From Spirochaetaceae bacterium (GTDB lineage Bacteria; Spirochaetota; Spirochaetia; SZUA-6; Fen-1364): 6,518 nt of DNA. The first letter of the stretch is position 1. Each line of letters opens with the position of its first letter. Position numbers and translations under genes: made by a program. The stretch covers positions 8,176 through 14,693 of the forward strand of contig PLNO01000083.1 of the NCBI GenBank assembly GCA_003141795.1, given 5' to 3'. The notes under the pieces are model-generated. The model was not told where the DNA came from. It searched no databases and saw only the letters and a program-made list of their open reading frames with translations. Below, piece after piece: positions 1-6,387 of the stretch.

Positions 1-1913
1 GGGGCAGGGGCCTGGGCCTGCCTGCCCCCTCCGGGCTGGGAGGAGGGGAAAGCAGGTGCCGGCTCGAACATCGCGAGGGCGGGGTTCTCTTCGTAGAGCT
101 CCTGGTCCTTCAGGAGGTTCACGAGGTTGGGAGGCCGCTCGTCCTCGATGGAGACCGCGTCCTCCTGGATCGATTCGTCGACCTCTTCGAGCTTCAGCTC
201 CTCGTCGACCTCGCGCACCGCGAACACCGGCTCCATGCCGCCGACGTTGATGATGGGAACCGCCTCTTCCTCCAGCGGCTCCATCTCCTCCAGCATGAGG
301 GAATCGTCGTCGGGCTTCTTCTTGTCCTGGGACACGGTGTCCACGGAGAGCTCGCGGAGCTTGCGGATGGCGTTGTCCCGCTCGCCGCGGAAATCCTTCT
401 CGTGCTCCGCGATGGCCTTCTCGTATTCCTCCATCGCACGGGCGAGGGCCTCCATGTCCTGGGGGTCCGTGCTCCGCTCCAGCGTGTTGATCAGCCCCTC
501 CATGGTCTGGATGGCCTTCTCGGGCTCTCCCAGCTCGCGGTAGAGCTGGGAGAGGCGGTAGCTGGCATTCTTGTCGTCGGGGGAGATCTCCAGCACCTCG
601 ATCAACGTTTGCGCCGCCTGGCGGAGATGGCCCTGCTTTGCATAGATGTCGGCAAGGAGGACCCTGGCCCGGGAATCTTCCGGTGAAGCGGTAAGGTAGC
701 GGAGCACCTCCTCCTGCGCCCGGGTCACCTCTCCCGAATCCTTCCAGAGCATGGCGCGATCCACCCTGTATTCCTGGTCGTCGCCGCCCAGCTCTTCGAT
801 CTTTTCGTAGTACCCGAGGGCTTTCTCCTTGTCCCCGAGTCTCGCGTAGCACAGCGCAAGCCCTTTCAGCGCGTCGGGCTGTGCTGGCTGCACGGCGAGC
901 ACGGCGGAGTACTGCTCGATGGCCTCGGCGTAGTTTTCCAGGAGGCGCAGGATCCCGGCGATGCGCAGATGCGCGTTCATGTTCTGCGGATCCAGCGTGA
1001 GAAGCCGCCGCAGCTCCTCCATGGCCTCGGTGAGCCTGCCTTCGTCGGCAAGGAGCGCGGCGAGGTTGGCCACGGCCTGTCCGTAACGGGAATCGGCCTT
1101 CATCGAATCCCGGTAGGTCTGAGCGGCATCCTCACGTCGTCCCAGCGCGGCAAGCACCACCCCCAGGTTATTGAGACCACGGGCGTTCTTCGGCTCGGTG
1201 CGCAGGAGGTCGCGGAGCGTCTTTTCCGCGCCCCGCTCGTCGCCGAGCCTGTGCTGGGCAATGGCGAGGTTGTTCAGCGCATCCGCCCACCCCGGCTTGG
1301 ACCGTACCGCTGCCTCGTATTCCTCGCGCGCCTCCCGGAGCTTCCCGATCCTGTCGTAGACGACGCCGAGGTTGTAGTGCAGCCGGGGCTGGTTCGTGTC
1401 GACCTGGAGCCCCTTCTGGTAGATCCTGATGGCGTCTCCGAACCTGCCCTCGCCTTCGAGAATCGTTCCGAGGTTGATGTACGAGGCGACGAAGGAAGGG
1501 TCCACGGCGATGGCCTTGGAGAAGTTCTCCTCCGCCTGCGCATTGTTTCCCAGCGCTTTGTAGACATTGCCGAGGTTGTAGTACACGTCCCCGCGCTGCG
1601 GGGAGAGGTCGATGGCACGCTCGAAATGGGGGATGGCCTCCCCGTAGGATTCGATCCTCTTGAAGAGCACGCCGAGGTTGTTGTGAGCCTCGGTGTAGTC
1701 CGGCTTCAGGTCCACCGCTTTCTGGAATAGCTCGATGGCCTTGCGGTAGCGGCCGGTTTTTTCGCACGCGCTGCCCAGGAGGTTGTAGGCGACGGCGGAT
1801 TCCGGCTGGTCCTCCAGGATGCGCAGGGCGAGCTTCTCCACGAGGGGATACTCGCCCATCTTGAAGGCATTGCGGGCGCGCACGAGGATTTCCGGCGTGG
1901 CCATGCTTTTCAT
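1..1913 (-). CDS. Tetratricopeptide-repeat (TPR) protein with acidic C-terminal tail (3' end outside window)
   Basis: A continuous open frame of 637 codons without a stop; the C-terminus lies beyond the left edge. Residues 4-479 form 14 back-to-back 34-residue TPR units with no insertions, showing the usual pattern (NLG near position 8, A at 20, final P), for example YNLG, NNLG and AIELFQKAV. TPR arrays form right-handed superhelices that bind partner proteins, so a scaffold or adaptor role is inferred; no enzyme domain is visible. Residues 480-637 are charged, with an acidic stretch (LEEMEPLEEEAV), a compact motif PPNLVNLLKDQELYEENP and a Pro/Ala/Gln-rich end. There is no signal peptide, so it is probably cytoplasmic. 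I chose the ATG at 1913 because it overlaps the upstream stop (ATGA) and has AGGA seven bases before it; an in-frame ATG at 1904 is the alternative. It is probably cotranscribed with the LamG/Fn3 gene. The exact partner and function are unknown. Confidence 0.93.
   Translation of the reverse strand, partial: MKSMATPEILVRARNAFKMGEYPLVEKLALRILEDQPESAVAYNLLGSACEKTGRYRKAIELFQKAVDLKPDYTEAHNNLGVLFKRIESYGEAIPHFERAIDLSPQRGDVYYNLGNVYKALGNNAQAEENFSKAIAVDPSFVASYINLGTILEGEGRFGDAIRIYQKGLQVDTNQPRLHYNLGVVYDRIGKLREAREEYEAAVRSKPGWADALNNLAIAQHRLGDERGAEKTLRDLLRTEPKNARGLNNLGVVLAALGRREDAAQTYRDSMKADSRYGQAVANLAALLADEGRLTEAMEELRRLLTLDPQNMNAHLRIAGILRLLENYAEAIEQYSAVLAVQPAQPDALKGLALCYARLGDKEKALGYYEKIEELGGDDQEYRVDRAMLWKDSGEVTRAQEEVLRYLTASPEDSRARVLLADIYAKQGHLRQAAQTLIEVLEISPDDKNASYRLSQLYRELGEPEKAIQTMEGLINTLERSTDPQDMEALARAMEEYEKAIAEHEKDFRGERDNAIRKLRELSVDTVSQDKKKPDDDSLMLEEMEPLEEEAVPIINVGGMEPVFAVREVDEELKLEEVDESIQEDAVSIEDERPPNLVNLLKDQELYEENPALAMFEPAPAFPSSQPGGGRQAQAPA
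477..1904 (-). repeat. Fourteen tandem 102-nt TPR-coding units
   Basis: The coding strand divides into 14 consecutive blocks of exactly 102 nt, each encoding one 34-residue TPR. Diverged copies of the same codons for (Y/N)NLG recur, visible on the plus strand as repeats of ccgaggttg near 1371, 1451, 1571 and 1671. Copies have diverged enough that this is a protein-level repeat rather than a recent DNA duplication. The first unit (containing FKMGEYPLVEKLA) and the last one are the weakest matches to the consensus, as is usual for capping repeats. Confidence 0.9.
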
Positions 1914-3451
1914 TTGTAGATCCTGGAGGGTCGCACGCTCACCTCGGGGCTGAACCCGCTCTGCTGCTGAGGGGTGGAAGTGTCATAAGCAGTGACGGCG
2001 AAATAGTACAGGCTGCCGTTCTCCAAACCGTCGATCTCGATGGTGGTCGAGGCGCCGGCATCGAGGGGAGAATCACCCTGTTGGGCGCCCGTGCCGAGGA
2101 AGTTGTACGGAGCCGAGCCGTAGTAGACCATGTATCCCTTCACGTCGAGGTCGTTCACCTTTCTCCACGTGAGGGTGACCTTGCCATTGCCCGCCGTCGC
2201 GACGAGCCCGGCAGGCGGAGCGGGCGGAGGGTTGGGCTCGTAGACGACCTTGAGGCTGGACAGGTGCGGGGTCTGGGTGCGCGTGCCGTCGGGAAAGAGC
2301 TCCACCCTGAGCTGGATGTAGCGCGCGGAAAGAGCGTCCTTGAAGTCGGTCCCCGGCGTGAAGGGAATCCAATCGGTGTCGCTTCCCAGGAGCTTCTTCC
2401 CCTTCCACACGTCGGCAACCTGGTAGAAAAACTGTACCGCCGTGTCCGACGGGGTGGAGGTGACGGCCTCGATGCGCGCGATGCGCGTGGAGGAAAAGCC
2501 GAGGTCGATGATGCGGGAGGTGACCGTGCCGGTCTTCCCGAGGAACCGGGTGAGCACTGCGTCGTCGACGAACCTCCGTGAAATGCGCATCTCGTCGAGA
2601 AAGCCGGTGAACCCCTGGCCGAGGAGGAGAGGCCCGGCGTACGCCAGACCGACGGTCGGCACGGCGATGGAGCCCGTCTCGCTTCCCGTGTCGGTGACGT
2701 GCATGATCGCCTCGGGAGTACCGTCGAGGCTGTACTCGAGCAGGCCCTCACGGGCGTTGAACCGCAGAAGGTGGTGGTGCCACGCGCGGGGGAGGAGCTG
2801 CCGGGTACCGGTCAGCCTTACCGGGATCCAGGGGGTGCCGCCCGGGAGCGCGAAGAGGTTCTGGAAATCCCAGACCATCCTGCGGTCCCTGATGAAGCAG
2901 CGGAAGCTCTGTCCGAGGAGCTGACCGGCGGGAGCGCCGGCTTTGCCTGCATCCTGCCGCGCCGAGCCGGTCCACGACATGATCGTTTCCCCTTCGGACA
3001 GGGCCGCGGGGTACAACCAGAACTCGATGGTGAAGTCCCCCCATACCGAGCCGACGGCGAACATCCCGTTCGGCGGCGCCTGGAACCTGACGCCCTGCCG
3101 CGACCCGGTGAACGCCGCGCTTGCCCCGCCGACCGCGGAGACCGCGGTCTGGATGGAGGGGCCCGTACCGCTGACGGTGTAGGCGCCCGTGGCGTCAGCC
3201 GCGGCCGGCGCGTCGAAGTGCAGGAGCATCTCGGTGGAGGCATCCGGAGTGTAGGCGCCGCTTCCCAGCACGAGGTCCTGGAACCCCCACCGTCCTTCGA
3301 CGGGCTGTACACCCTCCATGGACTGGACGCCGGCCCACAGGCTCTCCTTGCCCAGCTCGACGGTCTTTTCCAGACCCGAGGCGGGGCGAGCGATGAGGAG
3401 AAAGCAGAGGAGAAGCGCTCCGGAGAGGCTACGTTTCCGGACCATGGTCAT
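1910..3451 (-). CDS. Secreted LamG-like / fibronectin type III domain protein
   Basis: Encodes 513 residues. The N-terminus MTMVRKRSLSGALLLCFLLI followed by ARPASG is a classical signal peptide: basic start, hydrophobic core, likely cleavage after ASG. Residues about 73-308 resemble a LamG/concanavalin A-like lectin fold (FTIEFWLYP strand, EYSLDG hairpin, and the closing GFLDEMRISRR signature). Residues about 308-405 (starting near TSRIIDLGFSST) form a second beta-rich domain I cannot name. Residues about 408-506 are a fibronectin type III domain (PPAPPAGLVATAG, VTLTW, KGYMVYYG, YYFAVTAYD). It is probably exported and binds a glycan or protein; no catalytic motif is seen. I chose ATG 3451, which has GGGAAG seven bases upstream and begins directly with the signal peptide. 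ATG 3466 and 3445 are alternatives. The frame is open up to 3547, but that extension does not look like protein. The single Cys in the hydrophobic core is not a convincing lipobox. Its stop overlaps the TPR gene start. Confidence 0.85.
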   Translation of the reverse strand: MTMVRKRSLSGALLLCFLLIARPASGLEKTVELGKESLWAGVQSMEGVQPVEGRWGFQDLVLGSGAYTPDASTEMLLHFDAPAAADATGAYTVSGTGPSIQTAVSAVGGASAAFTGSRQGVRFQAPPNGMFAVGSVWGDFTIEFWLYPAALSEGETIMSWTGSARQDAGKAGAPAGQLLGQSFRCFIRDRRMVWDFQNLFALPGGTPWIPVRLTGTRQLLPRAWHHHLLRFNAREGLLEYSLDGTPEAIMHVTDTGSETGSIAVPTVGLAYAGPLLLGQGFTGFLDEMRISRRFVDDAVLTRFLGKTGTVTSRIIDLGFSSTRIARIEAVTSTPSDTAVQFFYQVADVWKGKKLLGSDTDWIPFTPGTDFKDALSARYIQLRVELFPDGTRTQTPHLSSLKVVYEPNPPPAPPAGLVATAGNGKVTLTWRKVNDLDVKGYMVYYGSAPYNFLGTGAQQGDSPLDAGASTTIEIDGLENGSLYYFAVTAYDTSTPQQQSGFSPEVSVRPSRIYK

Positions 3452-3570
3452 GTCAGCACTTCCCATTTTGGACCATAAGGGCGTCGGGGATGAGTGAGCA
3501 ACTGCCAAACGGGCCTGAAAACAGGGGACAAAATGAGAAGTGCGCATAAGGTGACGTATACTGAGAATTC

Positions 3571-3599
3571 CTGATGGCCATGTACATTAGTATTATAAT
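3571..3599 (+). promoter_or_regulatory. Putative uvrC promoter
   Basis: A perfect TATAAT lies at 3594-3599 in an otherwise GC-rich region, 21 bases before the uvrC start. A 17-nt spacer would place the -35 hexamer at CTGATG (3571-3576), which matches only 3 of 6 consensus bases, so the promoter may need an activator or be weak. Transcription would begin near 3606, giving a very short leader that still carries the AAGGGG ribosome site. Because ATTATAAT is self-complementary, the minus strand also reads TATAAT (3597-3592), which could serve the divergent LamG/Fn3 gene with a leader of about 135 nt. Its -35 (TGGAAT, complement of 3615-3620) is also poor. Confidence 0.5.
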
Positions 3600-3608
3600 C
3601 GGTATGCA
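3583..3608. promoter_or_regulatory. Candidate operator: imperfect dyad over the uvrC -10 element
   Basis: Centred between 3595 and 3596 is the perfect palindrome ATTATAAT (3592-3599). It is flanked symmetrically, after four unpaired bases on each side, by CAT (3585-3587) and ATG (3604-3606), plus a further T/A pair at 3583/3608. A regulator binding here would cover the -10 region of uvrC and possibly that of the divergent gene. It matches none of the LexA boxes I know well (CTGT-N8-ACAG, GAAC-N4-GTTC), and the DNA-binding half of the local LexA is outside the window, so its owner is unknown. Confidence 0.3.
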
Positions 3609-3613
3609 AGGGG
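3608..3613 (+). promoter_or_regulatory. Ribosome binding site deciding the TTG start of uvrC
   Basis: AAGGGG sits seven bases before TTG 3621. An in-frame TAG at 3588-3590 blocks any longer reading. The next in-frame ATG (residue 20) would remove the PGVY part of the GIY-YIG nuclease core. TTG is therefore the start best supported. Confidence 0.7.
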
Positions 3614-3620
3614 CATTCCA

Positions 3621-5444
3621 TTGAAGGCTTTCGATCCGCGCGACAGAGAATATCCTGATAAACCCGGCGTTTACATCATGAAAAACGCCGAAGGAAGGAT
3701 CATTTACGTCGGGAAAGCGCGATCCCTTCGCAACAGGGTCCGTTCGTACTTTGCCGGGGAAAAGGACATCAAGACCCGGCTCCTCGTCGCGAACATCGCC
3801 GACATCGAGGTCATCATCACCTCCACCGAGTACGAGGCCCTCATCCTGGAGAACAACCTCATCAAGCAGTGGAAGCCCCAGTACAACATCGACCTGAAGG
3901 ACGGGAAGACCTATCCGGTCATCCGCCTCACCGCGGAGGAGTTCCCCCGGGTCTACAGGACGCGCCGGATGATCTTCGACGGCTCGGAGTACTTCGGTCC
4001 GTTCCCGAAGCCCCAGCAGATCGACATCTATCTCAGGCTCATCGAACGGCATTTCCCGCTCTGCAAGTACCGGGGCTCGGGAAAGAAGCGCGCCTACCCC
4101 TGCCTCAACTACCACATGGGGCGATGCGCCGGGGCCTGTTGCGGCAAGATCACCCGCGAAGAGTACCTGAAGATCGTCGACGGCGTACGCAAGCTCCTCT
4201 CGGGCCACAGCGACGAGGTGCTGCGCGATCTGCGGGAGAGGATGAAGAGCGCCTCCGACCAGCTGGAGTTCGAGCGCGCCGCGCGTCTGCGCGACCAGAT
4301 CAGCGCGATCGAGGAGGTCTCCGTCGAGCAGCGCGTCATGGAGTTCACCGAGGAGGATCGCGACTACATCGCCTTCGCTCCGTGCGGCGAATCGCTCGTG
4401 TTCGTCGTGCTGCAGGTGCGGGAGGGGAAGCTCCTGGGCAAGGAGGTCTTCCAGGTGAGCGAATCCTCGCCCGACGAGGAAGCCCTCTCCCACTTCGTAT
4501 CCCGCTACTACGCGGAGCGCAAGTCCGTGCCCAAGGCCGTATATGTCGACAAGGAGGTGGACGGGGAGAACCTCTCTGCGTTCCTCCGCGACATGGCGGG
4601 CCGGCAGATCGCCGTGAAGGTGCCGCAGCGGGGCAAGCACACGCAGCTCCTCGCCATGGCGGAAGAGAATGCGCGGGAGGAGGCGGCCAAGGCGTCGCGG
4701 GGCGCGGCCATGACCGTTGCGCTGGAGGGCCTGAAGCTGGACCTCGCGCTTCCTGATCTCCCGCGGCGCATCGAGGGCTTCGACATCGCCCACCTCGAGG
4801 GCACCGATACCATCGCCTCCATGGTGGCCTTCACCGACGGGAAGCCCGACCGCAAGCTCTACCGTGCTTTCTCCATCAGGAGCCTGGACGGGAAGATCGA
4901 CGATTTCGAATCGCTGCGGGAGGCCGTTGCGCGCCGCTACACGCGCGTTCTCAACGAGGAGCTCGACCGTCCCGACCTCATCCTCATCGACGGCGGCAAG
5001 GGTCAGCTCTCCGCGGCCAGGGGGATCCTCACGAGCCTCGGCCTTGCGTCGATTCCGGTCATCGGCCTTGCGAAGAAGCAGGAGGAGATCTTCCTCCCCG
5101 GCCGGGAGGACTCACTCGTCCTGGACGAAGCCTCACCGAGCCTGCGCCTCCTGGAAGCGGTGCGCAATGAATCGCACAGGTTCGCCACGAAGCTCAACAA
5201 GAAGCGGCGCACCAAGCGTCTTGCGCTCACCGTGCTGGAGGGCGTGCCGGGGGTCGGTCAGGCCAGGAGCAGGCGCTTGATGGAAGTGTTCGGCTCTGTG
5301 GAGGCGATCCTTGCCGCCTCCGTGGAGGACGTCCAGAAGAGGGCGGGGCTGCCTAGAGAGACAGCCGCCATGCTCCTTGCCCGGCTCTCTGAACGATATA
5401 GTAAACCAGCAGATGCAGAAGGAGCTCGTGCAGGTCAGTCTTGA
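3621..5444 (+). CDS. uvrC: UvrABC excinuclease subunit C
   Basis: UvrC makes both the 3' and 5' incisions around a DNA lesion after UvrA/UvrB damage recognition. The 607 residues match normal family length and every domain is present. The GIY-YIG nuclease at residues 15-95 has GVY 16-18, YVG 29-31, K32, R39 and E77. The cysteine cluster C148, C161, C169, C173 has the spacing of the iron-sulfur ligands described for E. coli UvrC, with an extra C174. The UvrB-binding UVR segment is about 199-233 (LEFERAARLRDQI). The RNase H-like nuclease that cuts 5' has D388 (FDIAHLEGTD), D457 (LILIDGGKGQL), D502 and H519 (RNESHRFA). Helix-hairpin-helix DNA-binding motifs lie at about 535-590 (LEGVPGVGQARSRRLM). 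It starts with TTG. It is divergent from the LamG/Fn3 gene, and its last 30 codons are antisense to holA. It appears fully functional. SOS control is plausible but not shown by a recognised LexA box. Confidence 0.99.
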   Translation: MKAFDPRDREYPDKPGVYIMKNAEGRIIYVGKARSLRNRVRSYFAGEKDIKTRLLVANIADIEVIITSTEYEALILENNLIKQWKPQYNIDLKDGKTYPVIRLTAEEFPRVYRTRRMIFDGSEYFGPFPKPQQIDIYLRLIERHFPLCKYRGSGKKRAYPCLNYHMGRCAGACCGKITREEYLKIVDGVRKLLSGHSDEVLRDLRERMKSASDQLEFERAARLRDQISAIEEVSVEQRVMEFTEEDRDYIAFAPCGESLVFVVLQVREGKLLGKEVFQVSESSPDEEALSHFVSRYYAERKSVPKAVYVDKEVDGENLSAFLRDMAGRQIAVKVPQRGKHTQLLAMAEENAREEAAKASRGAAMTVALEGLKLDLALPDLPRRIEGFDIAHLEGTDTIASMVAFTDGKPDRKLYRAFSIRSLDGKIDDFESLREAVARRYTRVLNEELDRPDLILIDGGKGQLSAARGILTSLGLASIPVIGLAKKQEEIFLPGREDSLVLDEASPSLRLLEAVRNESHRFATKLNKKRRTKRLALTVLEGVPGVGQARSRRLMEVFGSVEAILAASVEDVQKRAGLPRETAAMLLARLSERYSKPADAEGARAGQS

Positions 5445-6387
5445 CCGATCTGAAGCGCTCGTCGAAGGTGGCCAGGAGCTCGACGACGCACTCGATGTCC
5501 TGGGGCGTGAAGCGCCGGCTCCCCTCGAGGTAGGTCTTCTGGTTCTTCTTGCTGAAGATGCGGAGCTTCGTGAAGGCCTCTGCGCTCTCGTAGTTTGCCG
5601 CCTGCATCCGCTTGAATCCCGCCAGACGCCTGAACTGCATGAGCAGGCCCGAGGTGAGCTGGGTGGCATCCGATTCGCGCGCGAGGAGGATCTTCTCAAG
5701 CACCTCTTCCGACTCTGCGAGCTCCCGCGCGCAGACCCTGTCGAAGAGCGTGAAGACGTTTTCTTCCTTCGAATGGTAGATGTACTGCTCGACGTTTGAA
5801 AGACCTATCGTGGTATCGGGACCGAAGAACAGCGCAAGGCGCTCGCATTCGGAGCGCATGTCGCGCGTGTTGTTCTCCACCATGTCGAGGATGTACTCCA
5901 CGGCCTCTGCGGCGATGCCGATCTTCCTCTTCTGGAAGAATGCCGTCACCCATCCGTGCTTCTGGTTCTCGAACATCTCCCAAAAGATCTTCTGCGCGTC
6001 CTTGGGCACGGCGGACATGAGCTTCTTGTCGATATCACTGGCGAACCCCGAGCTCAGCAGGAGGAGCGTTGCATCGGGAGCGGGTGCGCCGCAGTACTCC
6101 ACGAGCTGGGCAACCTCATCCGCGCGCTTCACGGCCTCCACGTTCGCCACGATCACCAGGCGATGTTTGGAGAAGAGGGTCTGATTGCGGAGGCACAGCA
6201 CGATCTCCGCCACGGGGCCGTCTCCCGCATAAAAGCGGGTCACCTCGGGCTGCTCTCCCATCCGCGCCGTGAGCCCTTCCTTGATCGTGGAGACGAGCGC
6301 CGCTTTTTCCCCCTCCTCGGGACCGAGCAGCAGACGGACCGGCGGCTCGCGCTGGGCCGACGTCTTTGTCGATGCAGCAGGGCTCAC
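5353..6387 (-). CDS. holA: DNA polymerase III delta subunit (clamp loader)
   Basis: Delta is the clamp-loader subunit that opens the beta sliding clamp so it can be placed on DNA at replication forks. The 344 residues fit the family length. Residues about 16-150 form the AAA+-like N-terminal domain, with LFSKHRLVIVANVEAV typical of the family. About 155-215 is the lid domain, containing NNTRDMRSECERLALFF. About 218-340 is the C-terminal collar domain, with ENVFTLFDRVCAR, LLMQFRRLAGFKRM and the final helix KTDLHELLLHLLVYY. The P-loop position reads GPEEGEK (22-28), a degenerate form lacking the standard GK[ST]; delta is known not to act as an ATPase, so this fits. The GTG start overlaps the lexA stop as GTGA, indicating translational coupling; about 15 residues precede the first family-like strand. 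The 3' end is antisense to uvrC. No transcription terminator is recognisable at the convergent junction. Confidence 0.95.
   Translation of the reverse strand: MSPAASTKTSAQREPPVRLLLGPEEGEKAALVSTIKEGLTARMGEQPEVTRFYAGDGPVAEIVLCLRNQTLFSKHRLVIVANVEAVKRADEVAQLVEYCGAPAPDATLLLLSSGFASDIDKKLMSAVPKDAQKIFWEMFENQKHGWVTAFFQKRKIGIAAEAVEYILDMVENNTRDMRSECERLALFFGPDTTIGLSNVEQYIYHSKEENVFTLFDRVCARELAESEEVLEKILLARESDATQLTSGLLMQFRRLAGFKRMQAANYESAEAFTKLRIFSKKNQKTYLEGSRRFTPQDIECVVELLATFDERFRSVKTDLHELLLHLLVYYIVQRAGQGAWRLSL

Noticed and set aside
969..1730. Open plus-strand frame of 253 codons antisense to the TPR gene
   Set aside because: The minus strand encodes regular TPR units across the whole stretch. The plus frame only mirrors the repeat codons and shows no domain or good ribosome site.
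2699..3478. Open plus-strand frame of 259 codons antisense to the LamG/Fn3 gene
   Set aside because: Antisense to convincing LamG and signal-peptide sequence; the product is rich in Arg, Gly and Pro without recognisable motifs.
3514..3525. CCTG-AAAA-CAGG inverted repeat
   Set aside because: Only four-base arms with no extension and no following T-run, so neither a terminator nor a convincing operator. It also does not fit the CTGT-N8-ACAG LexA box spacing.
3452..3547. Longer start for the LamG/Fn3 gene at ATG 3547
   Set aside because: It would place about 32 non-signal residues before an obvious signal peptide and overlap the promoter region. ATG 3451 has a ribosome site and fits the signal peptide.
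3604..3624. Six-codon upstream ORF (MQGAFH) whose TGA overlaps the uvrC TTG start
   Set aside because: The predicted transcription start is at or after its ATG, and no ribosome site precedes it, so it is probably chance.
3453..4793. Open minus-strand frame of 446 codons antisense to uvrC
   Set aside because: It opposes intact, clearly conserved uvrC codons. Its composition (Leu, Val, Glu, Asp-rich with no domain) is typical of an antisense shadow in GC-rich DNA.
6304..6324. Possible functional Walker A in HolA (GPEEGEK)
   Set aside because: It lacks the standard GK[ST] ending, and delta subunits are not ATPases, so it was treated as a family relic and not as an ATP site.
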